In this document: positions 37,502 to 48,955 of the stretch, in pieces | Position numbering within the stretch: position 1 is the first letter of the stretch | Layout: each line of letters opens with the position of its first letter | From: Helcobacillus massiliensis | Lineage (GTDB): Bacteria > Actinomycetota > Actinomycetes > Actinomycetales > Dermabacteraceae | Assembly: GCF_014191425.1 (NCBI RefSeq) | Contig: NZ_JACHWP010000001.1 | Span: 992,001 to 1,056,000 of the forward strand | DNA length: 64,000 nucleotides | Direction of reading: 5' to 3' | Position numbers and translations under genes: made by a program | Notes under the pieces: model-generated | Told to the model about the DNA's origin: nothing | Databases searched by the model: none | What the model saw: the letters and a program-made list of their open reading frames with translations, nothing else

Positions 37502-38602
37502 TCAGTCGAGGGTGATCCGGCGGCGCCGCTGCTTCTCCGGGCGGGGGCCCGCCGAGGAGCTGCGGCGCACTTCCAGCCGCGGGGTCACCGCGACGTCGCG
37601 GGCCGGACCGTCGTACCCACCGGCGCGCTCCACGATGAACTGCGCCGCCATCGCACCCAGGCGCCGCGAATTCGGATCGATGCTGGTGAGCTGCGCCGTT
37701 CCGGAGGCGGCGAGCGAGGTGTTGCCGTAGCCGACGACCGACAGGTCCGCCGGAACGCTGTAGCCCGCCTCGACCGCTGCGGTGAGGACTCCCGTCGCAG
37801 TGACGTCGTTCGAGCAGGTGATCGCGGTCGGAACCGAGGAGCCGTTCAGCAGCATCGACCCGGCGGTGCGCCCCACCTGTTCGGAGAAGTCGGCGGGCTC
37901 CACACGTGCGCGGTCCTCCAGACCGTGGCGTGCCATGGCCGCGGTGAACGCCTCGGCGCGCTCCTGCGCCACCGTGTACCCCACACCGCCCACGTGGGCG
38001 ATGTCCTTGTGCCCCATCGCCACCAGGTGGTCCACGACGAGGCCGAGGCCGGCCTCGTCGTCGATGCGGACCGTGTCCATGGTGCCGATGTGCTGCTTGG
38101 ATGCGCCGATCGCGACGATCGGGCGGGAGCCGATGGCGCGGCGCACCACGTCCATATCGGGGAGGTCGGAAGCCATGATGAAGCCGTCCACGCCGAGCGC
38201 GGTCAGCGAGGAGATGGTGGACTCGTCCACCGTCACCGGGTACTCCGGGACGCGCTGACGGGTCGGCACCACCACGACCGTGCGCCCGGTGGCCGACAGC
38301 TCAATGCGGATGGCCCGCACAAGGTCGGAGATCCACGTGTTGCGCATCGTGTTCACCAGGACGGCGATGACTCCGTTGCGCGCGTCCTCCTCCGAGATGT
38401 CCTCGAGGGGGAAGTTGAGGCGCTCAGCGGCTTCGCGGGTGCGCTGCGCGAGGTCCGGTTTGATGTCCGGGGCGCCGCGCAGGGCGCGCACTGCGATCGC
38501 ACTGGTGATGCCGACGGATTCGGCGACGTCGTTGAGCGATGCCCGCGTCTTCGTCGGGTCGCTCTGGAACGGTTCGGTCTTCTTCTCAGCCATGGCCATC
38601 AT
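37502..38602 (-). CDS. LacI-family transcriptional regulator
   Basis: 366 aa. The N-terminal HTH is ASLNDVAESVGITSAIAVRALRG with hinge helix AERLNF. The periplasmic-binding-like effector domain runs from NGVIAVLVNTMRNTWISDL to RLGAMAAQFIVERAGG. Three ATGs (38602, 38599, 38593) compete and none has a strong ribosome site. It lies 15 bases downstream of acs, so it may be co-transcribed with it and control acetate or sugar genes; the ligand is unknown. Confidence 0.93.
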   Translation of the reverse strand: MMAMAEKKTEPFQSDPTKTRASLNDVAESVGITSAIAVRALRGAPDIKPDLAQRTREAAERLNFPLEDISEEDARNGVIAVLVNTMRNTWISDLVRAIRIELSATGRTVVVVPTRQRVPEYPVTVDESTISSLTALGVDGFIMASDLPDMDVVRRAIGSRPIVAIGASKQHIGTMDTVRIDDEAGLGLVVDHLVAMGHKDIAHVGGVGYTVAQERAEAFTAAMARHGLEDRARVEPADFSEQVGRTAGSMLLNGSSVPTAITCSNDVTATGVLTAAVEAGYSVPADLSVVGYGNTSLAASGTAQLTSIDPNSRRLGAMAAQFIVERAGGYDGPARDVAVTPRLEVRRSSSAGPRPEKQRRRRITLD

Positions 38603-38617
38603 TGTTCCATCACTTGC

Positions 38618-40588
<1,971 letters not shown>

Positions 40589-40636
40589 CCTGGCTCTCCT
40601 CCACGGGTCCGGGTGCGGCGGTGCTGGTCAGAAGCA

Positions 40637-40681
40637 CAGGAGCCGACGGACGCGGATCTCTCCGCTGTCCGCCGGCTCCTG
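40637..40681 (-). terminator. Terminator after sdaA
   Basis: CAGGAGCCG and CGGCTCCTG pair, continued by CGGAC/GTCCG with small bulges. The hairpin is about 52 bases past the sdaA stop and before acs. Confidence 0.65.
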
Positions 40682-40732
40682 CGGCGTGACCCTCACAACG
40701 TTATCGCATGTGGGCTGAAGCACAGAATCGGG

Positions 40733-42136
40733 TCAGCACTCGGGCAGCGACACCGGCACCGTGATCGCGAGACCGCCCATTGCGGTCTCCTTGTAGCGCT
40801 CGTTCATGTCCTTGCCGGTGCGGCGCATCGTCTCGATGACGGTGTCCAGGGAGACCAGGTGCTCACCGTTGCCGCGCAGGGCGAACCGCACCGCCGTGAT
40901 CGCCTTGATGGAGCCCATCGCGTTGCGTTCGATGCAGGGGATCTGCACGAGGCCGCCCACCGGGTCGCACGTGAGGCCCAGGTTGTGCTCCATCGCGATC
41001 TCCGCAGCGTTCTCCACCTGCGGGGGCTTGGCGCCCATCACCTCGGCGAGGCCGGCCGCGGCCATGGAGGAAGCGGAGCCCACCTCGCCCTGGCAGCCGA
41101 CCTCGGCGCCGGAGATGGAGGCGTTCTCCTTGTAGAGGGAGCCGACGGCCGCCGCGGCGAGCAGGAAGCGCACCACCGCGTCGTCCTTCTCCTCCTGGGT
41201 GTCGAAGTCCAGGAAGTTGAGGGCGTAGAACAGGACGGCGGGGATGATGCCGGCTGCGCCGTTGGTGGGGGCGGTGACGACCCGGCCGCCCGCCGCGTTC
41301 TCCTCGTTGACGGCGAGAGCGGCGAGGCTGACCCAGTCGAACTGGCTGTCGCGGCTCTTGTCCGGATCCTCCGCCTGGAGGGACTCGTACCAGCCGGCAG
41401 CGCGGCGCTTGACGTTCAGCCCGCCCGGCAGAACACCGGGAGTGTGCATCCCGGCGGTGATGCAGGCGTCCATCGCGGCCCAGATCTCCAGTGCCCCGGC
41501 ACGGACCTCCTCTTCGCTGCGCCACTGGCGCTCGCGCCACATCATGGCCTGCGAGATGGAGATGCCGTGCTCCTCGCACACGCGCAGCAGCTCAGCGCCG
41601 GTGGTGAAGATCGGGTTGACGTCCTCGGCTTCGTCGGCCGCGTCCGCACCTCGCGCGTTGATCTCCTCCTTGGTGAGCACGAAGCCGCCGCCGACGGAGA
41701 AGGACGTGCGCGTGGCGATGACTTCGCCGTCGGCGTCCAGGGCGTTGAAGGTCATGCCGTTGGAGTGCTCGGGCAGGAAGGTGAGGGGGTGCACCACGAT
41801 CGTGGAGGGGCGCAGGGTGACGGGCACCTGCCCGCCGAGCAGCAGCCCGCCCTCCTTCTCGATCTCCTGGGCGCGCTCCCAGCCCTTGACGGGGTCGATC
41901 TCACGGGGGTCATTGCCCTCCAGGCCGAGGATGACGGCATCGAGGGTGCCGTGGCCGATGCCGGTGGCGGCGAGGGAGCCGTACAGGTGGACATCGAGGT
42001 CATCGAGTCGGGAACGGATGCCCTCATCGGCGAGGATCTCCTGCGCCCACTCGTTCGCGGCGCGCATGGGACCGACGGTGTGCGAGGACGACGGCCCGAT
42101 GCCGATCTTGAACAGGTCGAACAAGCTGATTGCCAT
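40733..42136 (-). CDS. sdaA: L-serine ammonia-lyase (single-chain, iron-sulfur)
   Basis: 467 aa. It deaminates L-serine to pyruvate. The beta domain opens SLFDLFKIGIGPSSSHTVGPMRAA. The alpha domain has NGAAGIIPAVLFYAL. Cys residues in EVGCQGEVGSASSMAAAG and GLTCDPVGGLVQIPCIERNA are the 4Fe-4S ligands of the bacterial class. It is the single-polypeptide type that joins the alpha and beta parts, which are separate in Bacillus. It ends at a hairpin. Confidence 0.96.
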   Translation of the reverse strand: MAISLFDLFKIGIGPSSSHTVGPMRAANEWAQEILADEGIRSRLDDLDVHLYGSLAATGIGHGTLDAVILGLEGNDPREIDPVKGWERAQEIEKEGGLLLGGQVPVTLRPSTIVVHPLTFLPEHSNGMTFNALDADGEVIATRTSFSVGGGFVLTKEEINARGADAADEAEDVNPIFTTGAELLRVCEEHGISISQAMMWRERQWRSEEEVRAGALEIWAAMDACITAGMHTPGVLPGGLNVKRRAAGWYESLQAEDPDKSRDSQFDWVSLAALAVNEENAAGGRVVTAPTNGAAGIIPAVLFYALNFLDFDTQEEKDDAVVRFLLAAAAVGSLYKENASISGAEVGCQGEVGSASSMAAAGLAEVMGAKPPQVENAAEIAMEHNLGLTCDPVGGLVQIPCIERNAMGSIKAITAVRFALRGNGEHLVSLDTVIETMRRTGKDMNERYKETAMGGLAITVPVSLPEC

Positions 42137-42155
42137 ATCTGATCCTTACTGGTCC

Positions 42156-43706
42156 TTACTTCCCCCGACTGCGTGCACCGCCGGAGCGCTTCGGGCCACC
42201 CTGCCCTCGGCCGCGTCCGCCGCCTCGCCCGGCGCCGGAACGGCCGCCCCGCGGGCTCCTGCGCTCGGACGCGCCCTCGCCCTGGCCCCGCCAGGTGCTC
42301 GTGGTCGTCCGCCGCTGGTGCCGTCGGCCGGCGCCGCCCCGGCTCCCGGATGCGGCCCCTGCGGCGCCCTCGCCGTCCTGGTCGTAGACGGAGCGCCGCG
42401 CCTCGTTCTCGCGGCGCACCTCGGCGCGCCGCTGGTCGGCTCCCCTGCCGCCTCGGATGTCGAGGCGGCGCGGGGCACCCTTGTGCTTGATCATCGCGGG
42501 ATCCTCCGCGGGTTCGCCCGACGGGGCCCTGCCGCCCACGAAGCGGAGCACCTCATCGTTCTCAGAGGCCACATCATGCCATTGGACGGGGGCTTCCGCT
42601 GCATCCAGGAGCCGCGACACGCCGTCCTTCTGGTGCGGAAGGACAAGGGTGACCACGATGCCGTGCGCGCCGGCGCGGGCGGTGCGACCCGACCGGTGCA
42701 CGTAGTCCTTCGCCGTCTCCGGCGGGTCCACGTGCAGGACGAGGGAGACGTCGTCGATGTGGATGCCGCGCGCCGCAACGTCCGTGGCGACGAGGACGTC
42801 GTAAGCGCCGTTGCGGAAGCCGGCCAGGACATTGGTGCGCATTCCCTGCTGCTTGGAGCCGTGCAGGGCGGCGGCGGCCACGCCCACCTCCACCAGTTCC
42901 TGGGCGACGCGCTCCGCGCCCAGCTGCGTGCGGGTGAAGATGAGGGTGCGGCCGTCCCTCGCGGCGATCTGCGCGGTGATCTCCCGTTTGCGCTTGGGGT
43001 TGATGGCGTACGCCTCGTGCCGCATCGTCTTCACAGCGGCGGCCACCGGAGTGGTCTCGTGGGTGACGGGGTCCACGAGGAAGTCGTCGACGATCCGCTC
43101 CACCTGGTCGTCGAGCGTGGCGGAGAACAGCATCTTCTGCGTTCCCATGGGGATGTTCGCGAGGATCTCCCCGATCTGCGGCAGGAAGCCGAGGTCGGCC
43201 ATGTGGTCCGCCTCGTCGATCACGGTGGTCTCGATGCAGTCCAGTCCGAGGTCGCCGCGGATCGCGAGGTCCTTCACACGGCCGGGTGTGGCGACGATGA
43301 TCGCGACTCCGCGCCTCAGCGCCTCGGCCTGCTTCTCGATGTTCATCCCGCCGGCCACCAGCTGCGCGCGGATGCCGACTGCGCGGGCGAACGGGTGGAT
43401 GGTGTCGACGACCTGCACCGCCAGCTCGCGCGTGGGCACCAGCACGATGCCGAGCGGGCGCCGCTTGTGCACCCGTCGGCCGCGGAAGCGCGCCGTCATC
43501 GCGAGGGTGAACGCGAGGGTCTTGCCGCTGCCGGTCTCAGCGCGGGCGAGGACGTCGCGGCCCGCGAGCGCGTCGGGGAGGATCGCCTCCTGGATCTCGA
43601 AGGCGCGGGTGAAGCCGTGGTAGTCGAGTTCGTTGATCAGCTCGGTGGGCAGGGCCATGTCCTCGAAGGGCGTCCCCTTGGAGCGGCGGTTCTTCGCTTT
43701 CGGCAT
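42156..43706 (-). CDS. DEAD-box RNA helicase
   Basis: 516 aa from the ATG at 43704-43706 with GAGGAGGAA upstream. The Q motif region is FTRAFEIQEAILPDALAG. Motif I is ARAETGSGKTLAF, Ia is PTRELAVQV, motif II is DEAD in VIDEADHMADLG and III is SAT in MLFSATLDDQ. Motifs V and VI are ATDVAARGIHIDDV and YVHRSGRTARAG. The last 90 residues are an RGG/Arg-Gly-rich tail typical of RNA-binding extensions in RhlE/DeaD-type proteins. It remodels RNA in ribosome assembly or decay. Confidence 0.94.
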   Translation of the reverse strand: MPKAKNRRSKGTPFEDMALPTELINELDYHGFTRAFEIQEAILPDALAGRDVLARAETGSGKTLAFTLAMTARFRGRRVHKRRPLGIVLVPTRELAVQVVDTIHPFARAVGIRAQLVAGGMNIEKQAEALRRGVAIIVATPGRVKDLAIRGDLGLDCIETTVIDEADHMADLGFLPQIGEILANIPMGTQKMLFSATLDDQVERIVDDFLVDPVTHETTPVAAAVKTMRHEAYAINPKRKREITAQIAARDGRTLIFTRTQLGAERVAQELVEVGVAAAALHGSKQQGMRTNVLAGFRNGAYDVLVATDVAARGIHIDDVSLVLHVDPPETAKDYVHRSGRTARAGAHGIVVTLVLPHQKDGVSRLLDAAEAPVQWHDVASENDEVLRFVGGRAPSGEPAEDPAMIKHKGAPRRLDIRGGRGADQRRAEVRRENEARRSVYDQDGEGAAGAASGSRGGAGRRHQRRTTTSTWRGQGEGASERRSPRGGRSGAGRGGGRGRGQGGPKRSGGARSRGK

Positions 43707-43913
43707 CGGTTCCTCCTCTGCGGGCCGGCGCGGCGCGGGTCTGCTGTTCCTCATGCGGGCCGACGGGGCCCTGCCGGCAGGCGCCGGTGAACTCCCCCAG
43801 TATCGCAGGAACGGGGCCGGTGGGCCCTGAGCGTGACAGGCCCGTCGCCCCTGCGCGGATGCGGCGAACGCCTCACTGACCGCGGGCGCTTCCGGTGGGA
43901 CAATGGGGGCATC

Positions 43914-44321
43914 ATGATGCGAACACTGATGACCTCGAAGATCCACCGCGCCACCGTCACCCAGGCGGACCTGCACTATGTCGGCTCCGTGACGGTGGAC
44001 GCCGACCTGCTGGACGCCGCCGGACTCATGGAGAACGAGAAGGTCGCGATCGTCGACATCACCAATGGTGCCCGTCTCGAGACCTATGTCATCCGCGGGG
44101 AGCACGGCACCGGCGAGATCAAGGTGAACGGCGCGGCCGCCCACCTGGTGCATCCCGGTGACCTCGTCATCCTCATCGCCTACGGGCTGATGGATGACGC
44201 GGAGGCCGCGGTGCATGAGCCGCGCGTGGTGCACGTGGACGAGAACAACCGCATCGTGGGCATCGGGACCGATCCCGCGCAGCCCGTCCCGGGGATGCCG
44301 GGCCAGATCGCGTCGCGGTGA
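43914..44321 (+). CDS. panD: Aspartate 1-decarboxylase (pyruvoyl enzyme)
   Basis: 135 aa. The ATG at 43914 makes the self-cleavage site fall at Gly24-Ser25 (HYVGSVTVD), exactly as in the E. coli enzyme. [13 protein letters not shown] and [20 protein letters not shown] are conserved. It makes beta-alanine for PanC. GACAAT lies at 43899-43904, nine bases before the start, so the leader is very short or absent. It is followed after 14 bases by the AEC gene. Confidence 0.97.
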   Translation: MMRTLMTSKIHRATVTQADLHYVGSVTVDADLLDAAGLMENEKVAIVDITNGARLETYVIRGEHGTGEIKVNGAAAHLVHPGDLVILIAYGLMDDAEAAVHEPRVVHVDENNRIVGIGTDPAQPVPGMPGQIASR

Positions 44322-44335
44322 GCCGGCGATCCTGA

Positions 44336-45262
44336 ATGCTCGGAGTTCTCAGCGGCTTCTTCATCATTTCGGTCCTGATCGCGGTCGGCATCGCCGCTGG
44401 CCTGACCGGGATCCTCGGCCCGCAGGGGCGGTTCGTGCTGAACCGCATCACCTATTTCGTGGGGACGCCCGCGCTGGTGTTCACCTCACTGATGGATTCG
44501 GACCTCTCGATGGTGCTGTCGCCGCATTTCGCTATCGCAGCGATTGCGGCGTTCATGACCGTGGCGCTGACGGGGGCGGCTGCGCAGTTGCTGCTGCGTC
44601 GGCGCCCCGAGCACACCCTGGTGACGGCGGTCAGCGCCTCGATGGTGAACTCCGCGAACATGGGCTTCCCGCTGGCGGCGTACGTGCTGGGCGATGTGGC
44701 GTTCGCACTGCCGATCGTGCTGTTCCAGATGGCGCTCTTCACCCCGATGTTCCAGTTCGTCCTGCATGCGGTGAAGAGCGGGCAGCGGCCGTCGCTGAAG
44801 GCGTTCGCGGCGAACGTTGCGGCGAACCCGACGATCATCGCGGCGGCGATCGGCATCGCTCTGCTGGCGGCGGGGGGGAGCCTGCCCGCGTTCGCCATGG
44901 AGCCGATCGAGATCCTGGGCGGGCTGTCGATCCCCGGTCTGCTGATCAGCTTCGGCATGTCGCTGGTGGCCTCGAAGCCGCTCGCGAAGACCGATGGGGT
45001 GCGCGCTGATGTGTTTCTGGCGAGCGCGTTCAAGCTGATCGTGATGCCGCTGGTGGCGTTCGGTGCGGCGGCGGTGCTGTTCGGGCTGTCCGGTCATGCG
45101 CTGTTCGCGGCGGTCGTGATGGCGGCTCTGCCGACGGCGCAGAACGTGTACGTGACGGCGGCGCACTATGAGACGGCGGAGGAGGTCTCGCGCGATACGG
45201 CGCTGGTGACCTCGATCGGCACGATGCTGGTGCTGCTGGCGGTCAGCCCCTTCTTCACCTGA
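44336..45262 (+). CDS. AEC-family (auxin efflux carrier-like) transporter
   Basis: 308 aa with about ten membrane helices in two five-helix halves. Conserved points are FVGTPALVFTSLM in the first half, SANMGFPLAAYVLG, and NPTIIAAAIGIALLAAG; the end reads LPTAQNVYVTAAHYETAEEVSRDTALVTS. Bacterial AEC carriers move dicarboxylates such as malate; the substrate here is unknown. It may share a transcript with panD. Confidence 0.9.
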   Translation: MLGVLSGFFIISVLIAVGIAAGLTGILGPQGRFVLNRITYFVGTPALVFTSLMDSDLSMVLSPHFAIAAIAAFMTVALTGAAAQLLLRRRPEHTLVTAVSASMVNSANMGFPLAAYVLGDVAFALPIVLFQMALFTPMFQFVLHAVKSGQRPSLKAFAANVAANPTIIAAAIGIALLAAGGSLPAFAMEPIEILGGLSIPGLLISFGMSLVASKPLAKTDGVRADVFLASAFKLIVMPLVAFGAAAVLFGLSGHALFAAVVMAALPTAQNVYVTAAHYETAEEVSRDTALVTSIGTMLVLLAVSPFFT

Positions 45263-45275
45263 GGGCCGCGCCTCT

Positions 45276-45295
45276 CCCCGCTCTCCCGCGCGGGG
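45276..45295. terminator. Weak hairpin between the convergent AEC and response-regulator genes
   Basis: CCCCGC pairs with GCGGGG around an 8-nt loop in a 36-base gap. Confidence 0.35.
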
Positions 45296-45298
45296 CTC

Positions 45299-45949
45299 TC
45301 AGCGCAGCGCCTTGAACAGGTCGAGGGCGAGGACGGTGCGGTCACGGGCACCGGTTTTGCGCAGCAGAGCGGAGATGTGGTTGCGGACCGTCCCCTCGGC
45401 GAGGAACAGCTGCGCGGCGATCTCCTGGTTGGAGCACCCGTCGGCCACCTTTTCGGCAACGCGCCGCTCGGTCGGGGTGAGGACGGTCAGGATGCCCTCC
45501 TCCCCCTCTCCGGACGGTGGCGGGGAGTACGCGGCGCGGGCGACGCGCGGGGCGATCACCATGCCGCCGCCGACGGCTGCGCGCAGCGCGTCGGCGAGGG
45601 TGGTGGTCGAGGAGTCCTTCAGGAGGAAGCCGGCAGCTCCGGCGGCGATGGCGCCCTGCACGAGGTCGGGTTCGTCGAAGGTGGTGAGCACCAGCACCGG
45701 CAGGCCGGGGTGGCGGTCGGCAACGGCCCGGACGAGGTCGATTCCGTCCATGTGGGGCATCTTCGCGTCGGTGAGGACAGCATCGACCTCGGTGGTGGTG
45801 AGCAGGGCGAGCGCTTCGCGTCCGTCGGCGGCCTGGGCCGCCACGTCGATGCCGTCCTCGGTGCCGAGCAGGAGGGTGAGCCCGCGGCGCAGCAGCTGCT
45901 GGTCGTCGACCACGAGGACACGCAGGGGCGGACGGTCGGTGGAGGTCAT
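45299..45949 (-). CDS. NarL/LuxR-type response regulator
   Basis: 216 aa. The receiver domain has acidic residues in VLVVDDQQLLRRG, the phospho-acceptor Asp in VDAVLTDAKMPHMDGIDLV and the Lys in LKDSSTTTL. The C-terminal LuxR HTH reads LTPTERRVAEKVADGCSNQEIAAQLFLAEGTVRNHISALLRK. It is encoded 4 nt overlapping the end of its kinase gene. The target is unknown; the divergent CPBP gene is a candidate. Confidence 0.95.
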   Translation of the reverse strand: MTSTDRPPLRVLVVDDQQLLRRGLTLLLGTEDGIDVAAQAADGREALALLTTTEVDAVLTDAKMPHMDGIDLVRAVADRHPGLPVLVLTTFDEPDLVQGAIAAGAAGFLLKDSSTTTLADALRAAVGGGMVIAPRVARAAYSPPPSGEGEEGILTVLTPTERRVAEKVADGCSNQEIAAQLFLAEGTVRNHISALLRKTGARDRTVLALDLFKALR

Positions 45950-47223
45950 GCTGGGGCTCCTTCGGTGGTGGCGAGGGCCTCGCCCGCGGGGACGGTGACG
46001 GTGAGGCGGAAGACCCGCCCGCCTCCCTCACCTGCCGGGCGGGCGTCGGCGGTGAGGGTGCCGCCGAGGATGCGGGCGGCGCGGGTGAGGCCGGTGAGTC
46101 CGATGCCGCGGTGCTCGGCGGGCAGGAGGCCGACGGGTGCGTCCGCAGCGGGGTTCTGGACAGTGACGGTGACGGTGCCCTCAGCGCGGTCGTGGTGGAT
46201 GTCGATGGTGACATGGTCGGCGCGGGCATGCCGCAGGGCGTTGGTGAGGCCCTCCTGGACGGTGCGCAGCGACAGGCGCTCCATCGGTTCGGTGAGGGCG
46301 GCGCCGGCGAGGTCCTCGGTGAGGGTGACGGTGAGGCCGGTGCGTTCGAAGGAGGCGACGGCGTCCTCAACAGCGGCGATGCCGTGGGAGCCGTCGCGGC
46401 GGATGGGGCTGAGGGCCCGCACCCAGGTGCGCATCTCCCCCATGGCGTCGGAGGCGGTGGTCCGGGCGGTGGCGATCTCCTGCCAGGCCGCCTCGGGTGC
46501 GCGGTCGCGCATCCGCTGCGCGAATTCGAGGCTCATGCCGATGAGGGTGAGGCGGTGGCCGAGCCCGTCGTGGAGTTCGGCGGCGGCTCGTGCCCGTTCT
46601 TCGGCGAGCATGAGATCGCGTTCGGCGACGCTGCGGCGCGCCAGTTCCTGCAGGGCGCGGTCGCGCTGCGCGACGGCGCGGCGCTCCTCCTCCACGAGGG
46701 TCGCGTAGCGGGCGAGGATGACGCCGAGGATGGTGCCGAGGGCGTACACCATCGCCACGGGCAGCACGTTCAGAACAGCGTGGAGGACGGGCGTGCCGAA
46801 CAGGAGCGGCCCGGCGGCGATGCTGACGGCGGCGTCGATGGCAACGGCAGCAAGGGAGATCCGCCAGGAGGCGTCGAGCACGAGGAGCAGAGTGGAGAGG
46901 ATCAGCGCTGGTGCGTACAGGCCCAGGTGGCCGAGGAGGGCGCCGGCGGCGAGCAGCGCGAAGACGAGGATCGCCAGCGCGGACCGGATGCGCCTGCTGG
47001 TGAGGCTGCGCCGCAGGACCCACAGCAGACCGACGCTGGCTGTGATCGCCGCGATGCCGGTGGCGATCGGTGCGGAAGCGGCGGTGAAGACGGGGGCCGA
47101 CGGGTCCTCGAGCGCATCGGGGTTCGCGAACTGCAGCACCCCCAGCAGGTAGCAGAACAGGGCTCCGGCCTGCAGGAGCGGCAGGGCGCGGGTGGGGTCG
47201 GCGGTGCTCTCTGGTCGGGTCAC
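45946..47223 (-). CDS. Sensor histidine kinase (HisKA_3/NarX type)
   Basis: 425 aa from a GTG. Six or so membrane helices fill the first 190 residues with no large extracellular domain. A coiled segment (LVEEERRAVAQRDRALQELARR) precedes the dimerisation/phosphoacceptor site AAELHDGLGHRLTLIGMSLE. The ATPase domain has TVQEGLTNALRHARA (N box) and GIGLTGLTRAARILGGTL (G box). Such intramembrane-type sensors often detect envelope stress or antimicrobial peptides. It is the first gene of the pair. Confidence 0.93.
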   Translation of the reverse strand: MTRPESTADPTRALPLLQAGALFCYLLGVLQFANPDALEDPSAPVFTAASAPIATGIAAITASVGLLWVLRRSLTSRRIRSALAILVFALLAAGALLGHLGLYAPALILSTLLLVLDASWRISLAAVAIDAAVSIAAGPLLFGTPVLHAVLNVLPVAMVYALGTILGVILARYATLVEEERRAVAQRDRALQELARRSVAERDLMLAEERARAAAELHDGLGHRLTLIGMSLEFAQRMRDRAPEAAWQEIATARTTASDAMGEMRTWVRALSPIRRDGSHGIAAVEDAVASFERTGLTVTLTEDLAGAALTEPMERLSLRTVQEGLTNALRHARADHVTIDIHHDRAEGTVTVTVQNPAADAPVGLLPAEHRGIGLTGLTRAARILGGTLTADARPAGEGGGRVFRLTVTVPAGEALATTEGAPA

Positions 47224-47319
47224 GGCATGAGCCTATGCGCGGCGGCCGTGCACTGACCCATGACACGGGTCATGGGTGTCGGTGACGAGCGGCACTGAAG
47301 CCCCAGGGGCACCGATTCC

Positions 47320-47325
47320 TAGCGT
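47320..47325 (+). promoter_or_regulatory. -10 hexamer before the CPBP protease gene
   Basis: TAGCGT followed by GGAGGTC and the ATG at 47333. The leader would be nearly absent, yet a GGAGG is present, so it may be used with or without a leader. Confidence 0.4.
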
Positions 47326-47332
47326 GGAGGTC

Positions 47333-48262
47333 ATGACATCTCAGCCTCCCTCCCCCACCGTTCAGCCCCGCCTTCCGATGTGGGTGCGCATCCTGCTGAC
47401 CCTTGCCGTGTTCACTGCGGCGCCAGCCGCGCCGATGCTGGTGCTCGCGCTCCTGCCCGATGCCCATGCCGACTTCGTCGGCGCCGACGACGCCGCGCAT
47501 ATGCGCATCGCACTTCTGGTGTGGCCGCTGGCGCTGGTGGTGTTCGTCGGCGGCTCCATGGCGCTGGTGCGCTGGGCTGACCGTCGCCCGGTCGGCGACC
47601 TGGGGCTGCGACCGGGGCCGCGTGCTCTCATCGCCCTGGTCGTCGGCACCGCCGTCTCCGTGGCGATCGCCGCTGCCGCCACCGCGGGCTGGCTGCTGGT
47701 GGAGCCGGTGCTGGCGTCCCCGGCGGGGCCCGCCACGGCGGAGGAGGCCGCGCTCGGCGCCCCCGCCGCTCTGGCGCAGATCCCCGCCTGGCTGCTGCTC
47801 GCCTACATCCTGGTTCGGTCCTTCGTTCTGCAGGGCATCGGCGAGGAGGTGCTGATGCGCGGCTATCTGCTTCAGTCGCTGCGGTCACGGCCCCGTCGGG
47901 CAGTGTTCATCGCCGCGGTGGTGTTCACCCTGCCGCATCTGGGGAGCTCGGGCGGCCAGCAGGGTCTGATCGGGCACCTGTCGTATCTGACGATCCCGTT
48001 CGGGTTCTCCCTCACCGCCGCCGCCCTCGGGATCCTGCTGCGCAGCGTCTGGGCCGCGGCCGGCATCCACGGCGGCTTCCATCTCGGCATGGCGGTGCTC
48101 GGCGTGGGCGGGGCTCCGCTCACCTCCCCCTGGATGTTCCTCATCCTGGGAGCGGCGCACGTCCTGGTGGGCCTCGTCCTGCTCAGCCGCGTCAGCCCGG
48201 CGCGCTGGGCTGAGGTCGCCGTGCGCGGCCCGTACGCCCATCCGGTGCACGGCTCGATCTGA
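47333..48262 (+). CDS. CPBP-family intramembrane metalloprotease
   Basis: 309 aa from the ATG at 47333, preceded by GGAGG. About eight membrane helices. The active-site motifs of the CPBP/Abi family are GIGEEVLMRGYLL (EExxxR), FTLPHL and GIHGGFHLG. Eukaryotic Rce1 homologues cut prenylated proteins; bacterial ones are tied to bacteriocin immunity and peptide maturation. It is divergent from the two-component genes, suggesting control by them. Confidence 0.9.
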   Translation: MTSQPPSPTVQPRLPMWVRILLTLAVFTAAPAAPMLVLALLPDAHADFVGADDAAHMRIALLVWPLALVVFVGGSMALVRWADRRPVGDLGLRPGPRALIALVVGTAVSVAIAAAATAGWLLVEPVLASPAGPATAEEAALGAPAALAQIPAWLLLAYILVRSFVLQGIGEEVLMRGYLLQSLRSRPRRAVFIAAVVFTLPHLGSSGGQQGLIGHLSYLTIPFGFSLTAAALGILLRSVWAAAGIHGGFHLGMAVLGVGGAPLTSPWMFLILGAAHVLVGLVLLSRVSPARWAEVAVRGPYAHPVHGSI

Positions 48263-48307
48263 GAGCATGACGGTTCACCGTGACTGCTGTGTGGAGGAGA
48301 TCGGATC

Positions 48308-48787
48308 GTGCACCTGTACTTCGTCTGCTGGGGGAACATCTGCCGCAGCCCGATGGCTGAGCGCATCGCGCAGGAGTGCGCCCGCGAGCATCTGACCGCC
48401 TCCGAGCTGGAGGAGCTGAGCATCGAATCCTTCGGCGTGTCCAGCGAGGAGCTCGGCAATCCCATCGACCACCGCGCCCGGGTGGAGCTGCGCCGCCACG
48501 GCATCGATGCGGACAACCACCGGGCCCGTCAGATCACCGAGCACGATGTGCGGGAGGCGGACCTCATCATCGCGGCGGAGGACTTCCACCTGGAGCGTCT
48601 GCGCGCCCTCGGCGCCCGCGAAAACCAGATCGCTCTGGTCACCGACTTCGTCCCCGGTGCGGATGCGGGCGACCCGCTGCCGGACCCGTGGTACGGCGGG
48701 GCGGAGAACTTCACCTCCACCATGAACGTGCTGAACGAGGCGATGCCGCACATCTTCGCGGCCGTGAAGGAGCGCCTGCAGGCGTGA
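48308..48787 (+). CDS. Low-molecular-weight protein-tyrosine phosphatase
   Basis: 159 aa from a GTG with GGAGGA about 10 nt upstream. The P-loop is FVCWGNICRSPMAE, so the Cys nucleophile and the Arg of CX5R are present, followed by Ser-Pro. The general-acid loop is DPLPDPWYGG. It removes phosphate from tyrosine, often of capsule-regulating kinases; none is nearby. The position just before leuS is kept in some actinobacteria. Confidence 0.94.
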   Translation: MHLYFVCWGNICRSPMAERIAQECAREHLTASELEELSIESFGVSSEELGNPIDHRARVELRRHGIDADNHRARQITEHDVREADLIIAAEDFHLERLRALGARENQIALVTDFVPGADAGDPLPDPWYGGAENFTSTMNVLNEAMPHIFAAVKERLQA

Positions 48788-48955
48788 GGTGATCCGCGCT
48801 GGACCGATCCGGTGTCCAGCGGGCGGCTTCGGTAGTCTGGGAGCACCGCCAACGCCGGCTGCTCCCCCACCCCACCGGGATGCTCACCCATCCAGCTGGG
48901 CCCCTGTGCGCGGGAGCATCCGTCGGCCGACCCGCTCAGACGCACAAGGATTGGG

